64,000 bases of DNA from contig NZ_LT827015.1 in NCBI RefSeq assembly GCF_900169075.1, positions 2,496,158 to 2,560,157 on the forward strand. The letters run 5' to 3'. Below, one piece after another: positions 50,762 through 59,950 of this stretch. Position numbers and translations under genes: made by a program. Within the stretch, counting starts at the first letter, position 1, and each line of letters begins with the position of its first letter. The notes under the pieces are model-generated. The model had not been told where the DNA came from. It did no database searches and saw nothing but the letters and a program-made list of their open reading frames with translations. This stretch comes from Chryseobacterium phocaeense (GTDB taxonomy: Bacteria; Bacteroidota; Bacteroidia; Flavobacteriales; Weeksellaceae).

Positions 50762-52363
50762 TTATCTTCTAGTTCTGCCTTTTTCGCTAGCTCTAGCATC
50801 CTGAGCAACACGGAATCCAATCCATCCGTAAGCCTTGCCCTGGTTTTTGTATCTTCTTTGTCCCGGATCCAGCCAGTAAGCTGTATCTTGCCAAGAACCT
50901 CCTTTTACTACTCTTACATCGTTTGATAGCGCTGAAGTTCTGTCTTTAGTATCTTTCAGAAGTTTCACTTTTCCTCCTGCATCTACTACAAATCTGCTCT
51001 TAGGAGAATTGTACATATCATAAGCTGAAGCTGAATCTGAAGCTCTGTAATATTCTAAAGAAGACTGTCTGTCACCATCTCTGTAATTTCTGTAGTCAGC
51101 GATAGTTTCTCTTTCAAACTGTCCCGGAAGTCCTCTGTACACTAATCTGCCGTCAGCTAATGTATCATACTTGATGCTTCCTTCGTCAATCATTTTGTAA
51201 GTCCCGTCACCGTTTCTCACTACAGCCTGAGGCATATTTCCTCTGTAGTAGTTGAAATCGCTGAAATCTTCATCAATGATAGGTCTGTATACGTCAGCTG
51301 TCCATTCAGATACGTTTCCGTACATACCGTAGATTCCCAGGTCATTGGAAGGATATTGTCTTACATCCGCCGTTTGTGCAGATCCGTCATTTTTCCATCC
51401 TGAGATCCCTGAATAGTCACCGGTACCCATTTTGAAGTTTTCAAGGAACATTCCTTTATCTCTACCCTTAGTACCTCTTAATCTTTCGATTTCAGGTTTT
51501 TTTCCTAAGTATTGGTTGTATTCTCTGTTTTTAGCCATACCAAGAGCTGCATATTCCCATTCCACTTCGGTAGGAAGTCTGAACTTCTGAACCATGGAAG
51601 CGTTTGGAGCTCTGTTTGCGGCAAGAAGTCTCTGGTTGGTCGTTTTCATACCGGATTTCTGCTGCATTCTTTTCTCATTGATATATCCCTGCATTTCCGG
51701 ATCATTGGATTTGAATTTATCCATGTTGAAAGCAGTTCCTCCCTGGTTATTGGATTCGTTGATATACAAATCTTTCGCAATAACACCGGCCTGCATCAAA
51801 GCTTTTTCATTCGCTCTGTCTGTAAGCCATTCACAATATCTGTTCGCCTGCGTCCAGGAAACTCCTACTACCGGGTAGTAATCGAATTCCGGAGAACGAA
51901 GATACGTTTCATTATAATCGTTTCTAGCTAATTTGTTGTCCCATAAAAGAGTATCCGGCAAAGCGCCATTATAGATCTCCTTGAAGCTCGGGTCACTTGG
52001 TGGAAATACGTACTTCAACCATGTAAGGTATTCGCGGTATTCGTAGTTAGTAATTTCTGTTTCTCCGATGAAGAATGAACTTACCTGCATTCTGCGCGGT
52101 GTGTTATTCCAATCATGCATAACATCATCTTTCACTAATCCCATTGTAAAAGTTCCACCTTCTACATATACCATTCCTGGCCACCCCTTCTGTTTTTGTT
52201 GCTTTCCTGCAAAAAACCAACCTTGTTTTTCGTTTGGTTTCCAACCCGTCTTGCTGACAAATTTTTTAGTACCGCCTCCTTTGCTGGTCCCGGATCCGCC
52301 ACAGCTGGTTAATGCAAGTGTAGAACTTAATGCTATTAATGAAAACAACTTTAGTTTTTTCAT
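50762..52363 (-). CDS. gldJ: Gliding motility/T9SS lipoprotein GldJ
   Basis: 533 residues from the Met at 52363; a 30-residue upstream extension is rejected because MKKLKLFSLIALSSTLALTSC is a clean lipoprotein signal (lipobox at Cys21). The rest is an FGE-sulfatase-like (formylglycine-generating) fold: MVYVEGGTFTMG, SSFFIGETEITNYEYREYL, VVGVSWTQANRYCEWLTDRANE, RLPTEVEWEYAA and the closing GGSWQDTAYWLDPGQRRYKNQ. GldJ stabilises GldK and is needed for T9SS and gliding in Flavobacterium; catalysis is not expected. It is divergent from porU. Confidence 0.92.
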   Translation of the reverse strand: MKKLKLFSLIALSSTLALTSCGGSGTSKGGGTKKFVSKTGWKPNEKQGWFFAGKQQKQKGWPGMVYVEGGTFTMGLVKDDVMHDWNNTPRRMQVSSFFIGETEITNYEYREYLTWLKYVFPPSDPSFKEIYNGALPDTLLWDNKLARNDYNETYLRSPEFDYYPVVGVSWTQANRYCEWLTDRANEKALMQAGVIAKDLYINESNNQGGTAFNMDKFKSNDPEMQGYINEKRMQQKSGMKTTNQRLLAANRAPNASMVQKFRLPTEVEWEYAALGMAKNREYNQYLGKKPEIERLRGTKGRDKGMFLENFKMGTGDYSGISGWKNDGSAQTADVRQYPSNDLGIYGMYGNVSEWTADVYRPIIDEDFSDFNYYRGNMPQAVVRNGDGTYKMIDEGSIKYDTLADGRLVYRGLPGQFERETIADYRNYRDGDRQSSLEYYRASDSASAYDMYNSPKSRFVVDAGGKVKLLKDTKDRTSALSNDVRVVKGGSWQDTAYWLDPGQRRYKNQGKAYGWIGFRVAQDARASEKGRTRR

Positions 52364-52527
52364 AGTCGATATAAATATTTTCAAAGTACAAAGAAAAAAT
52401 AAATTATTCAATAAATCAAGTAAACATTTGATTTTTTTGAAAAACGTTAACAAATTAATTTTATTGTATCACAATTTAATTCTAAAATTTTCATTTTATT
52501 TGTAATTCAGAAATTTCAACAATAAAC

Positions 52528-55500
52528 ATGAAACAAAAAATCACCTTTTTATTACTATTCTCTTTTGTATCAACGCTTTGGGCCCAGAGAAAAGCCATAG
52601 AATGGGAAGGCTCTAAAATCCAGGATTTCGGTGAAACAAAATTAAATCTTCCAAATTTTAAAAATGAGGGTTTTTCTTTCGGCCAAAATAATGTTTTTAT
52701 CAGAACCACACAAAAAATAGGCGAAAAGCAGTTAAAAGTTTCTGATCTTGCCTGGGAAAGCGTTTCCAGTAAGGATTTATATGATCTTGACAAAAGCAGG
52801 CTGCCGGATTTTGAAGTGGCAGATGTGGCCTATTATACATTGGAGGGCGAAAGATATGCCAGCATCAGTGTAGCATTATTTAAGAATGTTAAAGGACGTG
52901 TTCTTCGACTTTCTTCTTTCAATATTTCTGAAACAGGAGCGTCGAATAATTTAAGGTCCGGAATGGCCAATAAGGTGGGAACTACTGCCAATCCTCTTTC
53001 AAGCGGAGGTTTTTACAAAATAAAAGTAGACCGTTCGGGAATCTTTAAAATCACTGCACAGTTTTTAAGAGATAACGGAATAAATCCGGCTTCAGTAAAT
53101 CCGAAAAACTTCAGAATTTATGGTAACGGAGGAATTATGCTTCCGGAATTCAACCAGGATACGAAATACAGCGCCCTTCAGGAAAATGCAATTCAGGTGG
53201 TAGGTGAAGACGATGGTGTATGGAACGACGGGGATTATGCATTGTTTTATGCCCAGGGACCTAACGGATACAATCTTTATGATGTAACGAACGGAGATGG
53301 CTATAAAAGGGTGGACACAAGAACCGACCAAAGCAATAACCTTAAAAATATCTACGAGGATTTTGCCTATTATTTTATCAATTTTGACAAAGGTCCCGGA
53401 AAAAGAGTACAACCGGTGGACGCAGATCTTCCGGCCGGTAATTTAATTACCAGATATGACAATTATCAGGTGCTGAACAACGACCAGAAGAACCTCCTGA
53501 AAGTAGGAAGAGTATGGGTAGAGGAAACTCCGTTTACTACAGATAAAGTGGTTACTTTTACAACCAATTCACCTATGCAGGCCGGCGATGTTATCAGGTA
53601 CAGAACACGGGTGGTGGGCTACAGGGCACAGCAGAACAGTGTGGAATTTAAGATCAATAACCTGAATCCATCGGTACAGAGTGTGCCCAGCAATTCTTCT
53701 ACCTATGTTTATGATTTCCACCAGCTGAAATACGAAGGCACCATATCCAATCTTACCGGAAACCAGATTACATTTAATTACGCTCCCAATATTTCTGTTA
53801 ACCCTAACGGAGCTTTTCATCTGGATTATGTAGAAGTACAATATAAGGAAAACCTTACCTTTAACGGATCACAGATGAATTTCAGGGATTACTCCATTGC
53901 CAGCGGATCCAATACGGGCTATGGTTTCGGTATTGCCAATGCCACCAATATGGAACAGGTATGGGATGTAACTGATATCACCAATGCCAACAGAAGGGTA
54001 AATAAAGCAGGTGCCGGAAGCTTTAATTTCGGTTATATTGCCGCTGATCCTAACTTTAACAATGAGTTTGTAGCATTCAGAGCTGATGCAGCATACATTC
54101 CTGCTTATGTAGAAAGAGTGGCCAACCAGAATCTTTCTGCCCTTCAGAATGTGGATTACCTGATCCTTACTGTTCCTGAGCTGATGGGACAGGCACAGAG
54201 ACTGGCCAGCTATCACCAGACTAAAAATAATTATACCGTAGAAATTGTAGATCCTTCGAAAATTTATAATGAATTCGGAAGTGGAAGCAGGGATCTTACG
54301 GCGATCAGGGATTTCATCACAAAACTGAATACATCAGGAAGACTTAAATATGTATTTATTTTGGGGGATGCCTCATTTGATTATAAAAACAGAATCTCCG
54401 GCAACTCCAATATTGTTTCCAGTTACCAGGGAGAGCATTCTGCAGATTTTGTAGGCTCTTTCGTGACAGACGATTATATTGTAATGACCCAACCACAGAC
54501 TACGGCATTCATTGAGAACAATCTTCCTGATATTCCGGTGGGCAGAATTCCTGCCGCCAACGGAACTGAAGCTGTGGATATGATGAACAAAACCCTTGCG
54601 TACTACAATGCGCTTCCGGGGCAATCCTCTCCTTTCGGGGAATGGAGAATGAAGGTAGATTTTGTGGTGGATGACGATAAGGATGGCGGAAGCCCTTTCC
54701 ATGAAGTAATGAATAATACGCTGGCTACTGTTTTTGAACAGCCGGGCCAGTTAGAACTGAAAGAATATAACGTAAGAAAGCTTTATATGGATGCCTTCCC
54801 TGCTCAGAGTACTGCAGCAGGCCAACGCTTTCCACAGGTAACGCAGGCGATCTCCAATGATATCGGAAACAGTCTTTATTTATTCTATTTCGGACATGGA
54901 GGGATTAACGGATGGGCGCAGGAAAGAGTATTAACGAGTACGGAAATCCAGAACTCCAACAACTTCTCCAATGTATACAGCAGATTCCCGTTTGTATCCA
55001 CCATCACCTGTGAATTCACTCTATGGGATGAGCCGGGAACTTCTTCTGCAGGGGAACAGTTCATTAAATTAAAGCAAGGCGGCGCCGCGGCCATGATTAC
55101 ATCAAGCCGTGCCATTGGAGTAGATTACGGACGGGTTTTCACGGATACTTATACCAAGAATATCTTTAAACTTACCAGTGACGATTTTGAAACTTTAGGC
55201 TATGCCCATTTAAATGCCAAAAAGCAAAAAGGAGCCAATATTGACCACCTGAAGGTTAATTTCCTTGGAGACCCTGCCATGAAGCTAAGCAGACCTAAAA
55301 GACAGCTGGTCATTGACGGTATAGAATCTCCGGTTCCGGGACTGATCAGAGGATTGGATTTCGTTAAAGTAAAAGGCCATATCAACAATCCTGACGGAAC
55401 AGTTAATACAACATTTAACGGAAGGGTTTCGATCCATATTTTTGATAAGAGATTAAATAAGAAAACCCTCAATAATGATGGAGTACTTGCTCCGGTTATG

Positions 55501-56427
55501 GATTATACGGAAGAAGGAAGTGCTATAGTTAAGGCTTCCGGAACTGCTGTAAACGGGGTATTCAATGTAGAATTCTATGTTCCGAAAGATATTAATTACG
55601 CAGTAGGACAAGGAAGGATATTAGGATACGCTGATAACAAAGGAACAGATGTATTCAACAACCAGGCTGTACAGGTGGGAGACATCAACCCGAACGGAGT
55701 TAATGACAATGAACCACCAAAAGTAAAACTGTACATGAACAATACCAATTTTGCAGACGGCGGGATCACGAACCAGAATCCTATGCTTTTAGCTTGTGTA
55801 ACGGATGATACGGGAATCAACTCTACCGGATCAGGTGTAGGTCATGACATTACCGTGTATCTTGACGGCCAGATTATCAATACCATTGTTCTGAATGATT
55901 TCTTCGCTTCAGGGGAAGGAAACGGATGTCTGAGCCCAAGCCTTGCCGATTATCAGAAGGGGAATGTAACCTACCCTTTCAGAAACCTTGCGATAGGACA
56001 ACACCAGTTGACATTTAAAGTTTGGGATATAAACAATAATTCGACAACTGCTACGTTAAACTTTGAGGTTAAGGATGAATCTGATCAGCACCTGGTGATC
56101 AACAGACCGCTGAACTGGCCGAATCCGTTTACCAACAGGACGTACGTTCAGTTTGAGCACAACTGTGATGATATTTTAGATGTGAATGTTCAGATTTATA
56201 CCATAACAGGAAAATTAGTAAGAACATTATCTCAGGCTGTGATCGCAGAACCGTTCCTACAGGGCTTTAGAACGCCGCGTCAGGCAATAGAATGGGATGG
56301 AAGAGATGATTTTGGGGCAACTGTTGCAAAAGGTACGTATATTTTTAAGATATTTGCAAAAAGTCAAAATCAAGAAAAATGCAAAGGAAGTGCTACAGCT
56401 GTAGAAAAAATGGTACTTTTGAAATAA
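52528..56427 (+). CDS. porU: T9SS C-terminal signal peptidase PorU
   Basis: 1299 residues. A signal peptide (MKQKITFLLLFSFVSTLWAQ) precedes N-terminal beta domains and the gingipain-type C25 peptidase core (about 520-920). The catalytic dyad is visible: His790 in LFYFGHGGINGW and Cys828 in STITCEFTLWD. The C-terminus carries Ig-like domains and a T9SS-like tail (NWPNPFTNRTYVQF ... GRDDFGATVAKGTYIFKI), as expected for PorU. It removes sorting tails and attaches cargo at the outer surface. Upstream of porV by 60 bases, divergent from gldJ. Confidence 0.94.
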   Translation: MKQKITFLLLFSFVSTLWAQRKAIEWEGSKIQDFGETKLNLPNFKNEGFSFGQNNVFIRTTQKIGEKQLKVSDLAWESVSSKDLYDLDKSRLPDFEVADVAYYTLEGERYASISVALFKNVKGRVLRLSSFNISETGASNNLRSGMANKVGTTANPLSSGGFYKIKVDRSGIFKITAQFLRDNGINPASVNPKNFRIYGNGGIMLPEFNQDTKYSALQENAIQVVGEDDGVWNDGDYALFYAQGPNGYNLYDVTNGDGYKRVDTRTDQSNNLKNIYEDFAYYFINFDKGPGKRVQPVDADLPAGNLITRYDNYQVLNNDQKNLLKVGRVWVEETPFTTDKVVTFTTNSPMQAGDVIRYRTRVVGYRAQQNSVEFKINNLNPSVQSVPSNSSTYVYDFHQLKYEGTISNLTGNQITFNYAPNISVNPNGAFHLDYVEVQYKENLTFNGSQMNFRDYSIASGSNTGYGFGIANATNMEQVWDVTDITNANRRVNKAGAGSFNFGYIAADPNFNNEFVAFRADAAYIPAYVERVANQNLSALQNVDYLILTVPELMGQAQRLASYHQTKNNYTVEIVDPSKIYNEFGSGSRDLTAIRDFITKLNTSGRLKYVFILGDASFDYKNRISGNSNIVSSYQGEHSADFVGSFVTDDYIVMTQPQTTAFIENNLPDIPVGRIPAANGTEAVDMMNKTLAYYNALPGQSSPFGEWRMKVDFVVDDDKDGGSPFHEVMNNTLATVFEQPGQLELKEYNVRKLYMDAFPAQSTAAGQRFPQVTQAISNDIGNSLYLFYFGHGGINGWAQERVLTSTEIQNSNNFSNVYSRFPFVSTITCEFTLWDEPGTSSAGEQFIKLKQGGAAAMITSSRAIGVDYGRVFTDTYTKNIFKLTSDDFETLGYAHLNAKKQKGANIDHLKVNFLGDPAMKLSRPKRQLVIDGIESPVPGLIRGLDFVKVKGHINNPDGTVNTTFNGRVSIHIFDKRLNKKTLNNDGVLAPVMDYTEEGSAIVKASGTAVNGVFNVEFYVPKDINYAVGQGRILGYADNKGTDVFNNQAVQVGDINPNGVNDNEPPKVKLYMNNTNFADGGITNQNPMLLACVTDDTGINSTGSGVGHDITVYLDGQIINTIVLNDFFASGEGNGCLSPSLADYQKGNVTYPFRNLAIGQHQLTFKVWDINNNSTTATLNFEVKDESDQHLVINRPLNWPNPFTNRTYVQFEHNCDDILDVNVQIYTITGKLVRTLSQAVIAEPFLQGFRTPRQAIEWDGRDDFGATVAKGTYIFKIFAKSQNQEKCKGSATAVEKMVLLK

Positions 56428-56487
56428 TTTAAATAAGACATAGATAATTATATTTATAAAAAACTGATAATATATAAAAGACAACAT

Positions 56488-57651
56488 ATGAATTTAACTA
56501 CAAAACTGCTTTTGGGATTTGGTTTAAGTGCTGGTTTTTTAGGCTATTCGCAAGATTTAAGTAAAATAAATCCAGTATTGACCGGAGCTCCTTTTCTAAG
56601 AATTGCACCAGATGCAAGATCCGGAGGTATGGGAGACCAGGGGGTGGTAACTTCACCGGATGCATTTTCGCAATTCTGGAATGCAGCGAAATATCCTTTT
56701 AGCAGGACAAGTTCTTCCATAGGTCTTAACTATACTCCTTATATGGGAAAGCTTACCAATGATGTATTTTTACTATATGGTGCGTTCCATAAATTTTTAG
56801 GACAGGAAGAAAGATCTACCATCTCTGCAAGTATCTATTATTTCAATATGGGTGAAGTAGACCTTACCCAGCTGGTAGGTTCGGAAGTAGCTTCCATGGG
56901 TACCTCTAAACCTAACGAATTCTCCCTTGACGTGGCTTACGGTCTGAAACTTTCTGATTCATACTCAATGGCCGTTACCGGTAGATTCATCCGTTCAGAT
57001 TTAGCCGGAGGATTCAACACAGATACCACTCTTAAAGCAGCCAACAGTTTCGCTGTAGATATTTCTGCTTACTATACCTCTCCAAGATTCTCAAGTTTCG
57101 GAGGATATGACGGGAAATTAAATGCAGGTTTAGCCGTTCAGAATATAGGTCCGAAATTAGACTATACAGGAAATGAAGAATCCAGATCTTACCTGCCGAC
57201 TATGGCCAGATTAGGGGTTGGTTACGATATGTATTTAGATGATATGAACAAGATCGGGCTTAGCGTAGAAGGTTCCAAAATTCTGGTTCCGGGATCAGAA
57301 TATGTAGGAATAGACCCGAATACAAGACAGCCGAGATATGAAATTCCAAACGTAGGGCCTATCGCCGGAATCGGAAAATCATTCAAAAACAAAAACAGTA
57401 TCATGTACAGTGGTGCTCTGGAATATTCTTATGACAATGCTTTTGCCGTAAGAACAGGTTACTTCCATGAAAGTGAAGAGCAGGGTGCAAGACAGTTTGC
57501 GACTGCCGGTATCGGATTAAAGTACCGTTCTTTCGGATTGGATATTTCTTATCTGATCAATATGTCAAAAATCAATACTGCCTTGGATAACACGCTTCGT
57601 TTCGGTCTTACCTGGAACATTGGAGAAGAAACATCCAACGTAGATTATTAA
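56488..57651 (+). CDS. porV: T9SS outer-membrane protein PorV (LptO)
   Basis: 387 residues. A signal peptide (about residues 1-21, ending LGYSQ) is followed by a 14-strand FadL-like barrel: GAPFLRIAPDARSGGMGDQG at the start and FRSFGLDISYLINMSKIN/GLTWNIG at the end. PorV collects T9SS cargo from the translocon and delivers it to PorU. Co-transcribed with porU (60-base gap). A strong terminator follows. Confidence 0.94.
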   Translation: MNLTTKLLLGFGLSAGFLGYSQDLSKINPVLTGAPFLRIAPDARSGGMGDQGVVTSPDAFSQFWNAAKYPFSRTSSSIGLNYTPYMGKLTNDVFLLYGAFHKFLGQEERSTISASIYYFNMGEVDLTQLVGSEVASMGTSKPNEFSLDVAYGLKLSDSYSMAVTGRFIRSDLAGGFNTDTTLKAANSFAVDISAYYTSPRFSSFGGYDGKLNAGLAVQNIGPKLDYTGNEESRSYLPTMARLGVGYDMYLDDMNKIGLSVEGSKILVPGSEYVGIDPNTRQPRYEIPNVGPIAGIGKSFKNKNSIMYSGALEYSYDNAFAVRTGYFHESEEQGARQFATAGIGLKYRSFGLDISYLINMSKINTALDNTLRFGLTWNIGEETSNVDY

Positions 57652-57670
57652 GAACACAATTATACAAAAT

Positions 57671-57703
57671 AAAAAAGTCTCATTTATCGTGAGACTTTTT
57701 TTT
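57671..57703 (+). terminator. Strong terminator after porV
   Basis: Perfect 12-bp arms AAAAAAGTCTCA / TGAGACTTTTTT with a 7-base loop and a continuing T run. Confidence 0.9.
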
Positions 57704-57835
57704 TAAGGCAATGTGAACATTTTATAGTTAATAGTCAATTTTGCTTCGCAGTGAATGGTGAATTTCTGATCATGTAAGTATATTTTTAGCTAACTTTCCT
57801 CAACCTCAACCTTAATCTTAACCTTAGTCACTACT

Positions 57836-58594
57836 CTACTGATTCCTGAATAATTTGATGGTATAATCCAGCAGCTTTCCGTCCCCATAGTCCCCATGTC
57901 CCGGAACAACCAATTTCACATCCGGATATTCCTTTTTTACTTTTTCCACGGTAGCTGACCACTCTGAAACATTGGCATCTCCCAGATATCCTTTACCGGC
58001 TTCCAGTTCTTTCAGTAAGCAGCCTCCGAATAATATATGCTCAGCCGGAAAATAACATACCGAGTTGTCTTTTGTGTGGCCTTCCCCAAAGAATTTGGCA
58101 ATAACCTTCTCGTGCCCCACTTTTAAAACTATCGAATCACTGAAACTGTTTTCAGAGACCACAAAATTATTTTTCTTCCCCAGCTCAATTGTCTTAACAT
58201 ATGAATAAGAAGGAATGTGATGATTGTGAAATGCCTGCAGACCGCCCATACTGTCATCATGGAAATGAGTTGGAATCACAGCATTGATTTTTGAATGAAG
58301 ATGATCCGTGATCCATTGTATTAATTCTTCCGAGCTTTTGTCATTAATCGGGGTATCAAAAACAATAGTTTCATTACTATTTTTTACTACCAGTCCGTTA
58401 CACGGAACATTCCCGAAGTCATTGGTTTGTTTATAGGAGGTGTGGATATAGGAGTTTTCTGAAATCTGGGTAATGACCAGCTGACCCGATGTATAAACTT
58501 CCTTAGGTTTAAAGCTGCCTGTCTTTTGGGAATTACAGCTTAAAATGGTGAAAGAACATAAAATAATGAGTAGGTTTATAATCGTTATCTTCAT
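57836..58594 (-). CDS. Subclass B1 metallo-beta-lactamase with lipoprotein signal
   Basis: 252 residues. The full zinc site of B1 enzymes is present: H110, H112 and D114 in THFHDDSMGG (Zn1 trio HxHxD), H173 in GEGHTKDN, C192 in GGCLLKE and H233 in PGHGDYG. K195, which pairs with the substrate carboxylate, is conserved; the position usually Asn233 is Asp in GYLGDANV. The N-terminus is not a plain signal peptide but a lipobox, TILSC (Cys20), so the enzyme is probably lipid-anchored, as in NDM-1. It is not close enough to BlaB, IND or CGB types to name the subclass. It is a stand-alone gene. Confidence 0.9.
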   Translation of the reverse strand: MKITIINLLIILCSFTILSCNSQKTGSFKPKEVYTSGQLVITQISENSYIHTSYKQTNDFGNVPCNGLVVKNSNETIVFDTPINDKSSEELIQWITDHLHSKINAVIPTHFHDDSMGGLQAFHNHHIPSYSYVKTIELGKKNNFVVSENSFSDSIVLKVGHEKVIAKFFGEGHTKDNSVCYFPAEHILFGGCLLKELEAGKGYLGDANVSEWSATVEKVKKEYPDVKLVVPGHGDYGDGKLLDYTIKLFRNQ

Positions 58595-58910
58595 AGTATT
58601 TTGTTTAATATTTAGATCATGGGAAACTAGAGTAGCACTACATTTCTGTCAAAGCATCTGCTTCAAAAACTAAACTTCCTCCGTAATAACGAAATTAAGA
58701 AAAAAGATTTCATGAAAAGTTAAAATCTAAAACCGTCTGCTCTCCGTTCAGAGCCAATACCCTGCCGTTGATAGGTGATCAAAATTGGATGAACCCTACT
58801 CTTCTGTCATACAAAGAATATATATTTCTCCTCATCTTTCCATTTTAAAATTAGGTTTATTTTAGCAAAACACCGGTACATCAGGGCATAATCTTTGATG
58901 GTTTACCGAC
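58595..58910. other. Gene-free stretch between divergent genes
   Basis: 316 bases. It contains the promoter regions of the beta-lactamase and hydrolase genes. A near-consensus ATAATCTTTG lies at 58888-58897 before the hydrolase (spacing one off TAnnTTTG). Nothing else was recognised. Confidence 0.4.
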
Positions 58911-59777
58911 ATGAGTAACCAGATTTTTAACAGAGCCGTGAACGTTGATGGTATCAGGATTTTCTACCGTGAGGCGGGTGACCCAAAGAACCCATCCGTA
59001 TTGCTTCTGCCTGGTTTTCCCACTTCGTCCGTGATGTTCAAAAATCTGATGACAGCTATGTCAGACAAACTTCATCTGGTAGCTCCGGATTTTCCGGGCT
59101 TCGGCTTCAGTGATTTCCCACCCAGAGAACAATTTGAGTATACATTCAGGAATATATCGGCTTACATCAATAAGTTTACGGATGAGATCAATCTTAGTTC
59201 TTTCACCATTTATCTTCATGACTATGGAGCTGCTGTCGGATTTCCGCTGTGCGTCAGTCATCCCGAAAAAATCGAAGGAATTATTGTCCAGAATGGTAAT
59301 GCATACGAAGAGGGCGTTCGCCTTATATGGGATGAAATGAAAGAGTACTGGGAAAATCCGACACCTGAAAAAAAGGAAAAGCTCTATGCATTCCTTAGTG
59401 AGAAAGGAGTGAAAGAACAATATACTGCAGGCTTGCCCGAAGAATTAAAATCCACGATAAGCCCCGAATTATGGGTCCTTGATTGGGACTCGATGAAAAG
59501 ACCAGGTAATCTCGACATGCAATATGAATTAAATTGTGATTACAGGAATCACATGAAAATGTACCCCGTATTCCAGGAATATTTCCGTGCCCACCAGCCT
59601 CCTGCAATCGTCATTTGGGGAAAATATGATCCGTTCTTTAATAACGAGGAAGCTTTTTGCTACAAAAGGGATCTGCCTGATGCTCAGATTCACATGCTCA
59701 AAGGCAGCCATTGGGTCCTTGAAACAAATTTCGATGAAGTACTGAACCTAATCGATGATTTTTTCAAAAAGCGATGA
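58911..59777 (+). CDS. Alpha/beta hydrolase (haloalkane dehalogenase / epoxide hydrolase-like)
   Basis: 288 residues with no signal peptide. The fold is the dehalogenase class: VLLLPGFPTSSVMFKNLM (oxyanion region), APDFPGFGFSDFP, nucleophile Asp in IYLHDYGAAVGF (HDYG instead of GxSxG), Asp in KYDPFFNNE and His in KGSHWVLE. A helical cap domain (about 130-205) follows the nucleophile. It may act on epoxides, halides or related esters; substrate unknown. Confidence 0.88.
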   Translation: MSNQIFNRAVNVDGIRIFYREAGDPKNPSVLLLPGFPTSSVMFKNLMTAMSDKLHLVAPDFPGFGFSDFPPREQFEYTFRNISAYINKFTDEINLSSFTIYLHDYGAAVGFPLCVSHPEKIEGIIVQNGNAYEEGVRLIWDEMKEYWENPTPEKKEKLYAFLSEKGVKEQYTAGLPEELKSTISPELWVLDWDSMKRPGNLDMQYELNCDYRNHMKMYPVFQEYFRAHQPPAIVIWGKYDPFFNNEEAFCYKRDLPDAQIHMLKGSHWVLETNFDEVLNLIDDFFKKR

Positions 59778-59888
59778 TCTGTTTTATATTTTGAGATCAG
59801 CCAACAGCAACAGCACATTTTAATGATCTGTTTTTTTGTATTCCGGATCAGACCGGACCTTGGCTCATAATTAAGGAAATATAATAGA

Positions 59889-59946
59889 TAAGTTTGCAAA
59901 AGTCTAATTTTTATAAGGCTTTTCTTGTTTCCAATAAGTAATTTTG
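59889..59946 (+). promoter_or_regulatory. Two candidate -7 elements upstream of the FUSC gene
   Basis: TAAGTTTG (59889-59896) and TAATTTTG (59939-59946) both fit TAnnTTTG. The second ends four bases before the ATG, so its transcript would be nearly leaderless. Confidence 0.45.
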
Positions 59947-59950
59947 CAGT

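Noticed and set aside
52068..52505. Plus-strand frame across the gldJ start
   Set aside because: It is opposite to the clear gldJ coding sequence and has no recognisable domain.
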